A stretch of 25,746 nt of DNA from JBOHUX01 sp050734915 (GTDB taxonomy: Bacteria > Chloroflexota > Dormibacteria > Dormibacterales > Dormibacteraceae), in assembly GCA_050734915.1 (NCBI GenBank), contig JBOHUX010000009.1, forward strand, positions 1-25,746. Direction: 5' to 3'. Positions 14,740 through 22,547 of this stretch are shown here, one piece after another. The stretch's first letter is position 1; every line of letters begins with the position of its first letter. The position numbers were made by a program, and so were the translations under genes. A model generated the notes under the pieces. That model saw only the letters and a program-made list of their open reading frames with translations. It was not told where the DNA came from and did not search any database.

Positions 14740-16158
14740 TCAGGTGGCCTCGGGGTCCCGCTGGCCGACCGGACTATACGCCGCCACCGGCCGCTGCGGA
14801 GCCTCCGCCGTGTGCGGGTTGACCGTCGGCAGCTCAGCCGGCCGGTAGATCCCGCCCGGCACGGGCATGAACGATTCCGGGTAGCCCCACATGCCGTGCT
14901 CGCTGATGTCCAGACCCTCCATCTCCTCACCGGCGGCCACCCGCAGGCCGACGGTGCGCCGGATCGCCCAGAAGAGGCCGAAGCTGAGCGTGAAGACGGT
15001 CACCAGCGCCACCCCCACCGCCAGCGCCTGGGCCGCCAGCTGGTGGAGGCTGCCGGTGTAGAAGAGCCCCCCCCGGCCGACGCCGTTGAACCTGGCCAGC
15101 GCGGGAACCGTGAAGAGGCCACATGAGAGCGTGCCCCAGATCCCGGCCAGCCCATGCGCCGAGAGGGCACCGACGGGGTCGTCGAGGACGCGATCGATCG
15201 CCATCACCCCGAAGACGACGATGCCGCCCGCCACCGCCCCGATCACGATCGCCGCCCACGGCTCCACATAGCCGGAGGGCGCGGTGATGGCGACCAGGGC
15301 CGCGATGGCGCCGTTGCCGATCATCCCCACGTCCAGCGTCCTCGTCACCAGGTAGACGCAGCCCATCGCCGCGATCGCCCCCGCCGCCGCGGCCAGGTTG
15401 GTGGTCACCACGACGTCGGCGAAGTGAAGGCTGACGGCGTTGAGGGTGGAGCCGGGGTTGAACCCGAACCAGCCAAACCAGAGGATGAGCACGCCCAGCT
15501 GCGCGAGCGGCATGTTGTGGCCCGGAATCGCGTTGGGGTGGCCGCGACGCTCGAACTTGCCGATCCGCGGCCCCAGCAGCAGGAGGCCCGCGAATCCGGC
15601 GGTGGCGCCCGTCAGGTGAACCACCGTGGAGCCGGCGAAGTCCTGCGCCCCGACCGCAGCCATCAGCCAGCCGCCGCCGAACAGCCAGTGGCTGATGAGC
15701 GGGTAGATGACGGCTGCGAAGGGGATCGCGAAGATCAGGTAGACGACGAACCTGGTCCTCTCGATCATCGTCCCCCAGACGATGGCCAGGGAGACCGCGC
15801 AGAAGGCGAACTGGAAGAAGAACTTGGCGGCGGCGGGGGCGTCGCTGCCGGCCATCGCGGGCAGGTTCAGGCTAGAGCCCGGCGAGAAGGCGGGCATGAA
15901 CGCGCCCCAGCCCATGACGGGGAAGAGCCAGTGCGCGGCCGCGCCGAAGGCGATGCCGAAGCCGACCGCCCAGTAGGCGATGGCGGCGACGCTGAAGTTG
16001 GTGATCACCTTGGCGACCACGGTGCCGACGTTCTTCATCCGGCTGAAGCCGACCTCGAGCATGGCGAAGCCCGCCTGCATGAACATCACCAGCACCGCCG
16101 CCACCACCACCCAGACGGTGTCGACGGCGACCGCCGCGGGGTCCGTCGCCAGGAACAT
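14740..16158 (-). CDS. amtB: Ammonium transporter (Amt family)
   Basis: This 472-residue membrane protein with about 11 hydrophobic segments conducts ammonium. The pore twin histidines are H181 (STVVHLTGATAG) and H335 (LSAHGLAGIWG). The family signature around FNPGSTLN and an ISEHG near the end of the last helix are present, followed by a ~50-residue polar tail that may contact GlnK. The frame stays open to 16353. Usual choice would be ATG 16167, but TAGGAT ends inside that codon and is exactly 7 nt before ATG 16158, the same layout as at 19904. I therefore place a leaderless start at 16158. It is divergent from glnA and cotranscribed with glnK. Confidence 0.93.
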   Translation of the reverse strand: MFLATDPAAVAVDTVWVVVAAVLVMFMQAGFAMLEVGFSRMKNVGTVVAKVITNFSVAAIAYWAVGFGIAFGAAAHWLFPVMGWGAFMPAFSPGSSLNLPAMAGSDAPAAAKFFFQFAFCAVSLAIVWGTMIERTRFVVYLIFAIPFAAVIYPLISHWLFGGGWLMAAVGAQDFAGSTVVHLTGATAGFAGLLLLGPRIGKFERRGHPNAIPGHNMPLAQLGVLILWFGWFGFNPGSTLNAVSLHFADVVVTTNLAAAAGAIAAMGCVYLVTRTLDVGMIGNGAIAALVAITAPSGYVEPWAAIVIGAVAGGIVVFGVMAIDRVLDDPVGALSAHGLAGIWGTLSCGLFTVPALARFNGVGRGGLFYTGSLHQLAAQALAVGVALVTVFTLSFGLFWAIRRTVGLRVAAGEEMEGLDISEHGMWGYPESFMPVPGGIYRPAELPTVNPHTAEAPQRPVAAYSPVGQRDPEAT

Positions 16159-16165
16159 GTCCGGC

Positions 16166-16171
16166 ATCCTA
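16166..16171 (-). promoter_or_regulatory. -10 box of leaderless amtB-glnK promoter
   Basis: TAGGAT on the minus strand is 7 nt before ATG 16158. The same hexamer and spacing precede the Trm112-like gene. It overlaps the alternative ATG at 16167, which argues against that start. Confidence 0.5.
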
Positions 16172-16300
16172 GGCAGCCTCACCCGGGCACGGCCACGTGC
16201 GGAGCCGCCGAATTCAACGGGTGTCTTTTGGCTCCTCCAGACAGAGAGTCGCCAGTCCGGCCACCCCACTGCCTTCTGGCGGAGCTCACGAAGAATCGAC

Positions 16301-16316
16301 ACGACATTGTTGTCGT
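16301..16316. promoter_or_regulatory. Operator-like inverted repeat between amtB and glnA
   Basis: ACGACA-TTGT-TGTCGT has perfect 6-bp arms and a 4-bp centre. It lies about 32 bases upstream of the likely glnA -10 box, in the 245-base divergent region. It does not match GlnR/TnrA (TGTNAN7TNACA) or NtcA (GTAN8TAC) sites. A nitrogen-responsive regulator site is inferred from position only. Confidence 0.4.
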
Positions 16317-16347
16317 TGCGCCGTATCGAGGCCGCCCAGGAATTGCC

Positions 16348-16353
16348 TAACAT
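16348..16353 (+). promoter_or_regulatory. Possible -10 box of glnA
   Basis: TAACAT fits TAnnnT and would give a leader of about 45 nt ending in the strong Shine-Dalgarno AGGAGG at 16391-16396. No clear -35 element is found at normal spacing. Confidence 0.35.
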
Positions 16354-16403
16354 CGCCGTCCAGGGCAGGACCGCCCTCCGGCCAGATTTCAGGAGGCTCT
16401 CGA

Positions 16404-17849
16404 ATGGCGATCGAAGTGACCCCCATCAGCGCGACGGCGCCCAAGGAGGTGATCGAGCGGGCCCGGCAGAGCGGCGTCCAGGTTGTGGACGTCCGCTTCG
16501 TCGACCTGCCCGGGACCTGGCAGCACTTCAGCCTGCCTCTCTCGCAACTGGACGAGGACTCGTTCCGCTCCGGGCTGGGATTCGACGGCTCCAGCATCCG
16601 CGGCTTCCAGGCCATCCACGAGAGCGACATGCTCCTGATGCCGGACCCCGAGACCGCCACCCTCGACCCCTGCCTCAAGGTGCCGACCCTCTTCCTGGTC
16701 TGCGACGTGGTGGACCCGATCACCCACCTCCCCTACTCCAAGGACCCGCGCTTCATCGCGCGCAAGGCCGAGGAGCACCTCCTCAGGACCGGCGTCGCCG
16801 ACGTCAGCTACTGGGGACCGGAGGCGGAGTTCTACATCTTCTCCAGCCTGCGATTCGACCAGGACGCCCACAGCGGCTACTACTTCATCGACTCCGACGA
16901 GGGGATCTGGAACTCGGGCGCCAACGGCTCCGCCAACCTCGCCTACCGGCCGCGGTTCAAGGAGGGTTACTTCCCCGTCCCGCCCACCGACAAGCTGCAG
17001 GACCTCCGCTCCGAGATCATGCTCAAGCTGATCGAGGCGGCCGTCCCGGTCGAGGTGCACCACCACGAGGTGGGCACCGCCGGCCAGGCCGAGATCGACC
17101 TCCGGTTCGACTCCCTGACCCGGATGGCGGACAAGATGCTGCTCTACAAGTACGTGGTCAAGAACGTCTGCGCGGAGCATGGCCTCGTGGCCACGTTCAT
17201 GCCCAAGCCGCTCTACGGCGACAACGGCTCCGGCATGCACGTCCACCAGAGCCTCTGGAAGGACGGCGCCAACATCTTCTACGACGCCGACGGCTATGCG
17301 GGGCTCTCGGACCAGGCCCGCTGGTACATCGGCGGACTGCTGCGGCACGCGCCCGCCCTGCTCGGCCTCTGCGCCCCCACCACGAACTCGTATCGCAGAC
17401 TGGTCCCCGGCTACGAGGCTCCCATCAACCTCGTCTACTCGCAGCGCAACCGGTCGGCCTGCGTGCGCATCCCCATGTACTCCCAGAGCCCGCGCTCGAA
17501 GCGGCTGGAGTTCCGCTCTCCTGACCCCTCCTGCAACCCCTACCTGGCCCTGCCGGCGCTGCTGATGGCGGGGCTGGACGGCATCCAGCACCGCATCGAG
17601 CCGCCCGCCCCCATCGACGAGGACCTCTACGAGCTCCCCGCCGAGCGGCGATCAGAGGTGAGATCGGTGCCCGGCTCCCTGGCCGAGACGCTGAGGGCGC
17701 TGGAGTCCGACCACGAGTTCTTGACCCGAGACGAGGTCTTCACCGAGGACGTGATCGAGACCTGGGTCGAGTACAAGTGGAAGCGAGAGGTGGAACCGGT
17801 GGCTCTCCGGCCCCACCCCTGGGAGTTCCACCTCTACCACGACGTCTAG
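16404..17849 (+). CDS. glnA: Glutamine synthetase type I
   Basis: This enzyme makes glutamine from glutamate, ammonium and ATP as a dodecamer. The 481-residue length fits GSI. Visible signatures are the N-terminal GFDGSSIRGFQ, the metal-binding WGPEAEFY, the ATP-site KPLYGDNGSGMHVHQS and the glutamate-site NRSACVRIP region. Tyr409 in EDLYELPAE corresponds to the adenylylated Tyr397 of E. coli GlnA, so control by an adenylyltransferase is possible. ATG 16404 follows AGGAGG by 7 bases; the longer open frame to 16197 is non-coding leader. It is divergent from amtB-glnK, as expected for ammonium uptake and assimilation. Its stop lies in a 17-base repeat. Confidence 0.96.
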   Translation: MAIEVTPISATAPKEVIERARQSGVQVVDVRFVDLPGTWQHFSLPLSQLDEDSFRSGLGFDGSSIRGFQAIHESDMLLMPDPETATLDPCLKVPTLFLVCDVVDPITHLPYSKDPRFIARKAEEHLLRTGVADVSYWGPEAEFYIFSSLRFDQDAHSGYYFIDSDEGIWNSGANGSANLAYRPRFKEGYFPVPPTDKLQDLRSEIMLKLIEAAVPVEVHHHEVGTAGQAEIDLRFDSLTRMADKMLLYKYVVKNVCAEHGLVATFMPKPLYGDNGSGMHVHQSLWKDGANIFYDADGYAGLSDQARWYIGGLLRHAPALLGLCAPTTNSYRRLVPGYEAPINLVYSQRNRSACVRIPMYSQSPRSKRLEFRSPDPSCNPYLALPALLMAGLDGIQHRIEPPAPIDEDLYELPAERRSEVRSVPGSLAETLRALESDHEFLTRDEVFTEDVIETWVEYKWKREVEPVALRPHPWEFHLYHDV

Positions 17850-17860
17850 ATGAGCAATTC
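17844..17860. repeat. 17-bp direct repeat, copy 2
   Basis: GTCTAGATGAGCAATTC spans the glnA stop codon and most of the 16-base gap before the convergent regulator gene. It is identical to 4438-4454. No gene begins here on either strand, so a promoter role is less clear than at copy 1. Confidence 0.6.
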
Positions 17861-17865
17861 CGAAG

Positions 17866-19656
17866 TCAGCGGCGACTCAGCATCGTCCTCGCGCGAAGCG
17901 CGATGGCGACCGCCACCCGCGTCTCCGCGTCGTCCAGCCGCGTCTCCGTCAGCGCCTCGATCCGCTCCAGCCGGTAGGCGAGCGAGTTGACGTGGACGCC
18001 GAGGGCGCGCGCCGCCCGCCGGCGCACCCAGCGCGCCTCCGCCATCGCCTCCAGCGTCTCCAGGAGCGGAGTCTCGCGCGACTCAGCGTACCGCACGAGG
18101 TTGCCCAGCACCTCCTCGACGAAGCGCTCCAGCGCCTCCGGGTTCTGGACCTCGAGCAGGAGGCGGAACGCCCCCAGCGAGCGGTAGGAGGTGACGCGGC
18201 CACGGCTCCCCGTCCGCCGGGCCAGCCGGAGGGCCTGCCGGGCCTCCTGGTGCGATCGCGGCAGCTCGGTGACGGCCCGGGCCAGGTTGCCGATGCCCGC
18301 GGATGCGGTGCCCGGCCTCATCGCCGGCGCCGACGATGAGAGGACCTCGGCCGCCAGGCGCTCCATGGCCACCAGGTCGGGCGCCACCTCCTCGGGAACC
18401 AGCAGCACCGCCGAGCTTGGCCGGGTCACGACCAGCGAACCGGGCAGGCGCCGGTGGCCGAGGTCGGTGAGCACGGCGTCGAGGCGGTCCTGCCGCGTGG
18501 CCGCGACGGGCGCCGGCTCGAGCGCCGCGTCGTCCGGTTCCAGGACCAGGACCCATGCCCGGGCGGGGATCCGGTGTCCGAGGCGCTCCGCCTGGCCGGC
18601 CAGCCGCTCCGCCTCCGGCTCGTCCAGCCCCCCGCCCAGGAGCTCGTCCACGAGGTCGCCCCGGAGCCGGCGCTCGACCTCGGCCCCCGCCCGCTCCTTG
18701 GAGAGCTCCAGGGCGAGAACGGTCGATCCGTGCTCGAGGGCACGCCGCCGGCCCTCCTCATCACGGTGCGCCTGGGGGACGCCGACGGCCAGAAGGCCGA
18801 GCATCTCGCCGCCTCCACGGACCGCCACCAGGTCGAGCGCCCGCGGCGGCCGTCCGGCCTCGAGGCGGACCTCGCGGCTGTCTCCGCGAAGCAGCGCAGG
18901 AGGAGCCGGGACGCGCGCGGGCAGCCTTTCCGCGGCCGGTCCCAGGCCACGAATCCGGAAGCCGGCCCCCGAATAGAGCGCGGCATCGCCGCCGGCGAGG
19001 CCCCCCACCGCCTCCAGGATGGCCGGGATGCCCGCCCCCTCGAGGCTGAGACGGGTGAACCGCTCGTGGATGTCATGCGAGAGGCTGATCTCCGCCAGTT
19101 GGGCCTCCAGTCTTCGCTGCAGCTCGCTCCGCTCCAGGATGCCGGCGACCTGCCCGGCGATCGAGGTCAGGAACTCGATGTCCTCGCCGCTGAACGTCCG
19201 CCGTGACTCGGCCTGCACATTGAGAACGCCGACCAGGCGAGAGCCCGACTCGATCGGCACCGAGAGCATGGAGTGGAAGCGGCGCTGGTCCACATGCGGC
19301 ACCCACTTCCAGTGCGGGTCCAGGCTCACATCGGGCACGACCAGCGGCTGGTTGGTGCGGGCGACCCAGCCGGTGACCCCTTCACCCACCTCCAAGGTGG
19401 CGATCCCGACCATGTTCTCGTCCAGTCCGTTGGTGGCGCTGAGCAGGAGGCGGCCGCCGGGCTGGAGCAGATAGAGGGAGCAGACGTCGGTGGCCATGGC
19501 CGACGTGGTCTCCCGGATGATGAGGCCGACCAGCTCGTCGGGCTGCCGCGTCGAGGCGGCCGCCCGGGCCAGACGCTGCAGGAAACCGAGCTCGCGGACG
19601 ATGCGCTCCGGATCGCGCCGTCTGTCCGCGGTCACGTCGTCGGCGGGAGCGGGCAT
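17866..19656 (-). CDS. GAF domain PucR/CdaR-type transcriptional regulator
   Basis: This 596-residue protein has an N-terminal GAF sensory domain (about 38-175, with VGEGVTGWVARTNQPLVVPDV), a short helical linker, a middle region resembling the CdaR GGDEF-like domain and a C-terminal PucR-type helix-turn-helix. The HTH includes RRAARALGVHVNSLAYRLERIEALT, close to the family pattern ALxxHxNTxxYRL. Such proteins regulate purine, sugar-diacid or other catabolic genes in response to a small ligand. It is convergent with glnA and lies upstream of an NCS1 permease on the opposite strand. The ATG is 6 nt after TAGGCT with no Shine-Dalgarno, indicating a leaderless mRNA. Its ligand is unknown. Confidence 0.88.
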   Translation of the reverse strand: MPAPADDVTADRRRDPERIVRELGFLQRLARAAASTRQPDELVGLIIRETTSAMATDVCSLYLLQPGGRLLLSATNGLDENMVGIATLEVGEGVTGWVARTNQPLVVPDVSLDPHWKWVPHVDQRRFHSMLSVPIESGSRLVGVLNVQAESRRTFSGEDIEFLTSIAGQVAGILERSELQRRLEAQLAEISLSHDIHERFTRLSLEGAGIPAILEAVGGLAGGDAALYSGAGFRIRGLGPAAERLPARVPAPPALLRGDSREVRLEAGRPPRALDLVAVRGGGEMLGLLAVGVPQAHRDEEGRRRALEHGSTVLALELSKERAGAEVERRLRGDLVDELLGGGLDEPEAERLAGQAERLGHRIPARAWVLVLEPDDAALEPAPVAATRQDRLDAVLTDLGHRRLPGSLVVTRPSSAVLLVPEEVAPDLVAMERLAAEVLSSSAPAMRPGTASAGIGNLARAVTELPRSHQEARQALRLARRTGSRGRVTSYRSLGAFRLLLEVQNPEALERFVEEVLGNLVRYAESRETPLLETLEAMAEARWVRRRAARALGVHVNSLAYRLERIEALTETRLDDAETRVAVAIALRARTMLSRR

Positions 19657-19662
19657 GGGCCC

Positions 19663-19668
19663 AGCCTA
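19663..19668 (-). promoter_or_regulatory. -10 box of leaderless promoter for the PucR-type regulator
   Basis: TAGGCT on the minus strand, then GGGCCC, then ATG 19656. The context ATAGGCTnnGGCCC resembles that before the FAD oxidoreductase gene at 25412. Confidence 0.5.
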
Positions 19669-19739
19669 TCGGAGCGGGACGGCTCTCATGTGGTCCGGAC
19701 GGGGGATCGTTCTCGCCCCTTCGTGAGAGGCGCACGAGC

Positions 19740-19904
19740 TCAGAGCGGCTCCGCCTCCTCGATCAGCATCACCGGGATGCCGTCGACGACCTGGTAGCGC
19801 AGCTTGCAGGCGCGGCAGTCGAGCGCGGACCCGTCGGGGGTCGGCTCCACCTTCTGGTGGCACTTGGGACAGGCAAGGATCTCCAGCAGCTCGGGCGGCA
19901 GCAT
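19740..19904 (-). CDS. Trm112-like small zinc-binding protein
   Basis: This 54-residue protein begins LPPELLEILACPKC and carries two cysteine pairs, CPKC (12-15) and CRAC (30-33), followed by LRYQVVDGIPVML. That is the UPF0434/Trm112 family pattern. Eukaryotic and archaeal Trm112 activates methyltransferases; the role of bacterial homologues is poorly defined. The longer open frame upstream to 20117 has no support. I chose ATG 19904 because it gives the exact family N-terminus and lies 7 nt after TAGGAT. It stands 83 bases upstream of the PucR-type gene on the same strand, so partial cotranscription is possible. Confidence 0.88.
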   Translation of the reverse strand: MLPPELLEILACPKCHQKVEPTPDGSALDCRACKLRYQVVDGIPVMLIEEAEPL

Positions 19905-19911
19905 GGCACCG

Positions 19912-19917
19912 ATCCTA
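19912..19917 (-). promoter_or_regulatory. -10 box of leaderless promoter for the Trm112-like gene
   Basis: TAGGAT on the minus strand is exactly 7 nt before ATG 19904. Hexamer and spacing are identical to those before amtB at 16158. Confidence 0.5.
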
Positions 19918-20061
19918 GCAGGCCGTGTCGCGCGGGTCCCTGCCACGAGCGACCGGCGCCCTCCGGGGTCCGGAGCCGCCCTCAGGGGGCCGGGCAAGGA
20001 TGGCGAGGCCCTCTCGTTATAGAGGTGAGCACCATTCATCTGAGCGACAGGGAGACAAGGA

Positions 20062-20781
20062 TTGCTGACACTGCTCAAGTCGATCGCCGCGCTCACGCTG
20101 GTCCTGTCCGCAGCCACGGTGGGGGCACTCGCCCTCCCCGGCCAGCGTCATCAGCCGACCCACGCCCTGACCGCCTTCGCGCGCGGCGCCGCCTACTCGG
20201 CGAACCTGCCCCCGACCTCACCACGCCACCTCATGGACGGTGGGCGTCCCGCGGTGGCCCCGCCGGCGCCCGCTCCGGTCGCCCCGCCCCCGGTGGCTCC
20301 CGGGCCGGTCGCCTCGGCCCCGATCTCGGCTCCGGTCAACCTGGCGCCCCCGCCCGCGCCTCCTCCCCCGCCACCGCCACCACCGCCGCCACCACCACCG
20401 CCACCACCACCCGCGATCGTGATCGGCTCATCGCAGCAGGCGATGATCAACGCGGACCGATCGAGCGCGGGCCTGCCGCGGCTGAACTGGAGCTCGTGCC
20501 TGGCCGGGGTCGCCGCGCAGAGCGCGCGCCGGATGGCGAATCAGGGCTTCATCTCGCATGCGGGGGCCGTCTATCAGGATCTCAACTGCGGGCTCGGCTC
20601 GCGCCAGACCGGCGAGAACGTCGGCTACTGGTCGCGGGGCGTCAACGACTCCCAGCTGAACAGCATGTTCATGAACAGCCCTGAGCACCGGGCCAACATC
20701 ATGGGCCCCTATCGGTGGGTCGGCACCGCCTGGGTCACCGCCGCCAACGGGTACGGGTACATCGCCGTCGAATTCGGCTAG
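20062..20781 (+). CDS. Secreted CAP-domain (SCP/PR1-like) protein with polyproline linker
   Basis: This 239-residue protein has a signal peptide (KSIAALTLVLSAATVGALA, cleavage near residue 24), a Pro/Ala-rich linker containing 18 consecutive prolines (100-117), and a C-terminal CAP domain (about 122-239). CAP features are the N-terminal QQAMINADR helix, H in FISHAG, GENVGYW and SPEHRANIMGPYRWVGTAWV. Two cysteines in the domain may form a disulfide. Bacterial CAP proteins are secreted; their functions are mostly unknown. The start is TTG 20062, with GGAG 7 bases upstream. A TTATAG promoter-like patch lies at 20016-20021. The linker probably spans cell wall or envelope. Confidence 0.87.
   Translation: MLTLLKSIAALTLVLSAATVGALALPGQRHQPTHALTAFARGAAYSANLPPTSPRHLMDGGRPAVAPPAPAPVAPPPVAPGPVASAPISAPVNLAPPPAPPPPPPPPPPPPPPPPPPAIVIGSSQQAMINADRSSAGLPRLNWSSCLAGVAAQSARRMANQGFISHAGAVYQDLNCGLGSRQTGENVGYWSRGVNDSQLNSMFMNSPEHRANIMGPYRWVGTAWVTAANGYGYIAVEFG
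20359..20412 (+). repeat. Proline-codon microsatellite in the CAP gene
   Basis: Eighteen uninterrupted CCN codons, mainly CCA and CCG, encode prolines 100-117. The tract is prone to slippage in 3-base steps, which would change linker length without a frameshift, and needs EF-P for efficient translation. Confidence 0.9.
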
Positions 20782-20861
20782 ACGGCGGGTCTTACGCCGC
20801 CGCCCCCTCCTCCACAGGTCCCGACGACTTCGCGACCGGTCGGCTCCCCCTCGCGGGGCGG

Positions 20862-20917
20862 GCCGGCCGCGGTGGGAAAAGAGATGACCCCCGACGAACC
20901 GCCTCGCGAAGGCCGGC
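20862..20917 (+). other. Candidate RNA stem with bulges
   Basis: GCCGGCC (20862-20868) pairs with GGCCGGC (20911-20917). Directly inside, GCGGT (20869-20873) pairs with ACCGC (20898-20902), then GGG (20874-20876) with CCC (20888-20890). The loop is the A-rich AAAAGAGATGA. In GC-rich DNA such pairing can arise by chance. Confidence 0.3.
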
Positions 20918-21083
20918 TGTCAAGCCTTGCGGCTCTCGTTGCCAACCCTCTCGAACGTTTTCCTCAGGGGCCGAGGCAAAGACTAGGCCGGGCCGCGCCG
21001 GCGCGCAAGCCCCGAAAATCAGTTCGCCGCCAGGCTACCTCCGGTCAGCTCCCACCGCACTCCACACCCGCTCCCGCACGAAC

Positions 21084-21089
21084 TATCAT
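21084..21089 (+). promoter_or_regulatory. -10 box of leaderless promoter for the NCS1 permease
   Basis: TATCAT fits TAnnnT and lies 8 nt before ATG 21098. No Shine-Dalgarno sequence is present in CGCGACG just before the start. Confidence 0.5.
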
Positions 21090-21097
21090 TCGCGACG

Positions 21098-22516
21098 ATG
21101 AACGTTGCCAGCTCGTCGGCAACCCGGGTGCCGATCGAGCGCAGGGGGATCGACTACGTCCCCGCTGAGGAGCGCCACGGGCGGCCGGCATCCCTCTTCA
21201 CGCTGTGGTTCGCCTCCAATGTCCAGGTCACCGCGCTCGCCACCGGCGCGCTGGCGGTCGTCCTCGGGCTCAACTTCGGCTGGGCGGTGGGCGCGATCTT
21301 GATCGGGAATCTCGCGGGCGGGCTCTTCATGGCTTACCACTCCGCCCAGGGCCCGCGGCTCGGCATCCCCCAGATGATCCAGAGCCGGGCCCAGTTCGGC
21401 ATGTTCGGCGCCCTGCTGCCGTTGGCGGTGGTCGTCTGCATCTACGGCGGCTTCTTCATCACCAGCGCCATCCTGGGCGGCCAGGCGATCGCCAGCCTGC
21501 TTCACATCCCGCTCCTCGGGGGGCTCGTCATCGCCGATGCCATCAGCCTGCTGCTGGCCTGGGTCGGTTACGACCTCATCCACCGCTGGGCGAGGTTCTC
21601 GACCGTGGTCTCGGGGATCATATTCGTCGTCCTGACGATCAAGCTGATCACCATCGCGCACCTCTCCTACAAGGCCCCGGCGGTGACCGGCGGCGCCGTT
21701 CTGCTGGTGATCTCGATCATCGCCTCCTGGCAACTGACCTGGGCTCCTTACGTGTCCGACTATTCACGCTACCTGCCCGAGAAGACCCCCGCCGGCAAGA
21801 CCTTCTGGTACACGTACCTGGGGTCGGCATTGGGCGGGTCCTGGCTGATGATCCTGGGCGCGCTGGCGGCCACGGTCGCCGCCAACGCGATCAGCGCCGA
21901 TGCCCCCGGCTACCTCAGCGCACTCTTCGGCAGCGGATGGACGTGGCTCTTCCTGCTCGTCTTCATCGTCGGCCTCCAGGCCGCCAACGTGGAGAACCTC
22001 TACGGCGGCTTCATGGTCGTGACGACGGCCATCTCGCCGTCCGGCAAGATCGCCCCCGGCTGGCTGATGCGCCTGATCTGGACCAGCTTCTTCGCGGTGG
22101 CGGGGACGGTGATCGGCTACTACGCATCCGTCCACTTCCTGACCAACCTCATCAACTTCCTGGTCTTCCTGCTCTACCTGATCGTGCCCTGGACGGCCAT
22201 CAACCTGACCGACTACTACCTGATCCGCCGCGGCAACTACTCGATCCCGGACATCTTCAAGGTCACGGGCCGGTACGGCGTCGTCAACTGGCTCGCGGTC
22301 GGGGTGTTCGTGCTCACGGTCCTGATCGAGCTTCCCTTCATGAACTCCGCCATCTATGTGGGCCCCATCTCGCACCGGCTGGGCGACGCCGACATCGCCT
22401 GGATCGTGGGCCTGATCGTCGCCGGCGGGCTCTACTACATCGCGGCCCGGGCGGGTCTCCACACGCGCGCCGCGGCCGGCGCCGGACCCGGCGAGACGGC
22501 GGAAGCCACGACCTGA
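21098..22516 (+). CDS. NCS1 family permease (cytosine/purine/hydantoin type)
   Basis: This 472-residue membrane protein has about 12 hydrophobic segments. The N-terminal region RRGIDYVPAEERHGRPASLFTLWFASN, QSRAQFGMFG in helix 3 and APYVSDYSRYLP are characteristic of NCS1 cation symporters such as CodB, PucI and Fcy2. Substrates in the family include cytosine, purines, allantoin, hydantoins and hydroxymethylpyrimidine; sequence alone does not choose among them. The ATG follows a TATCAT box by 8 nt. It is tail to tail with the FAD/Fe-S oxidoreductase, 31 bases apart. Nearby glnA, amtB, a PucR-type regulator and hutH suggest import of a nitrogen-rich compound. Confidence 0.9.
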   Translation: MNVASSSATRVPIERRGIDYVPAEERHGRPASLFTLWFASNVQVTALATGALAVVLGLNFGWAVGAILIGNLAGGLFMAYHSAQGPRLGIPQMIQSRAQFGMFGALLPLAVVVCIYGGFFITSAILGGQAIASLLHIPLLGGLVIADAISLLLAWVGYDLIHRWARFSTVVSGIIFVVLTIKLITIAHLSYKAPAVTGGAVLLVISIIASWQLTWAPYVSDYSRYLPEKTPAGKTFWYTYLGSALGGSWLMILGALAATVAANAISADAPGYLSALFGSGWTWLFLLVFIVGLQAANVENLYGGFMVVTTAISPSGKIAPGWLMRLIWTSFFAVAGTVIGYYASVHFLTNLINFLVFLLYLIVPWTAINLTDYYLIRRGNYSIPDIFKVTGRYGVVNWLAVGVFVLTVLIELPFMNSAIYVGPISHRLGDADIAWIVGLIVAGGLYYIAARAGLHTRAAAGAGPGETAEATT

Positions 22517-22547
22517 GGTTCCCGGTCGGCCCGTCCCCGGCCGCCGG

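Larger units (their letters stand above)
20782..21097. other. 316-base non-coding region upstream of the NCS1 permease
   Basis: No supported gene is present; open frames here are short and unlike any family. It holds a CCCC-tcgc-GGGG hairpin (20847-20858), a longer imperfect stem (20862-20917), a GGCT-gtca-AGCC hairpin near 20915-20926 and a -10-like TATCAT at 21084-21089. I see no TPP, purine, c-di-AMP or guanidine riboswitch consensus. If the permease mRNA starts at the leaderless site, the structured part lies upstream of its transcript. Confidence 0.5.

Noticed and set aside
16168..16403. Extended N-terminus of glnA from 16197
   Set aside because: The extra 69 codons precede a strong AGGAGG and the standard GSI start, and contain the divergent control region.
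4438..17860. The 17-bp direct repeats as attachment sites of a mobile element
   Set aside because: The 13.4-kb interval contains housekeeping genes (trpS, glnA, cytochrome b) and no integrase, transposase or phage gene.
20880..20990. TPP or c-di-AMP riboswitch upstream of the NCS1 permease
   Set aside because: Fragments such as ACCC..GAAC and GGGGCCGAGG appear, but the CTGAGA and other core elements are missing and spacing is wrong.
20872..21168. Small plus-strand frames in the 20782-21097 gap
   Set aside because: No conserved features, poor ribosome binding sites, and they run into the permease gene in the wrong frame.
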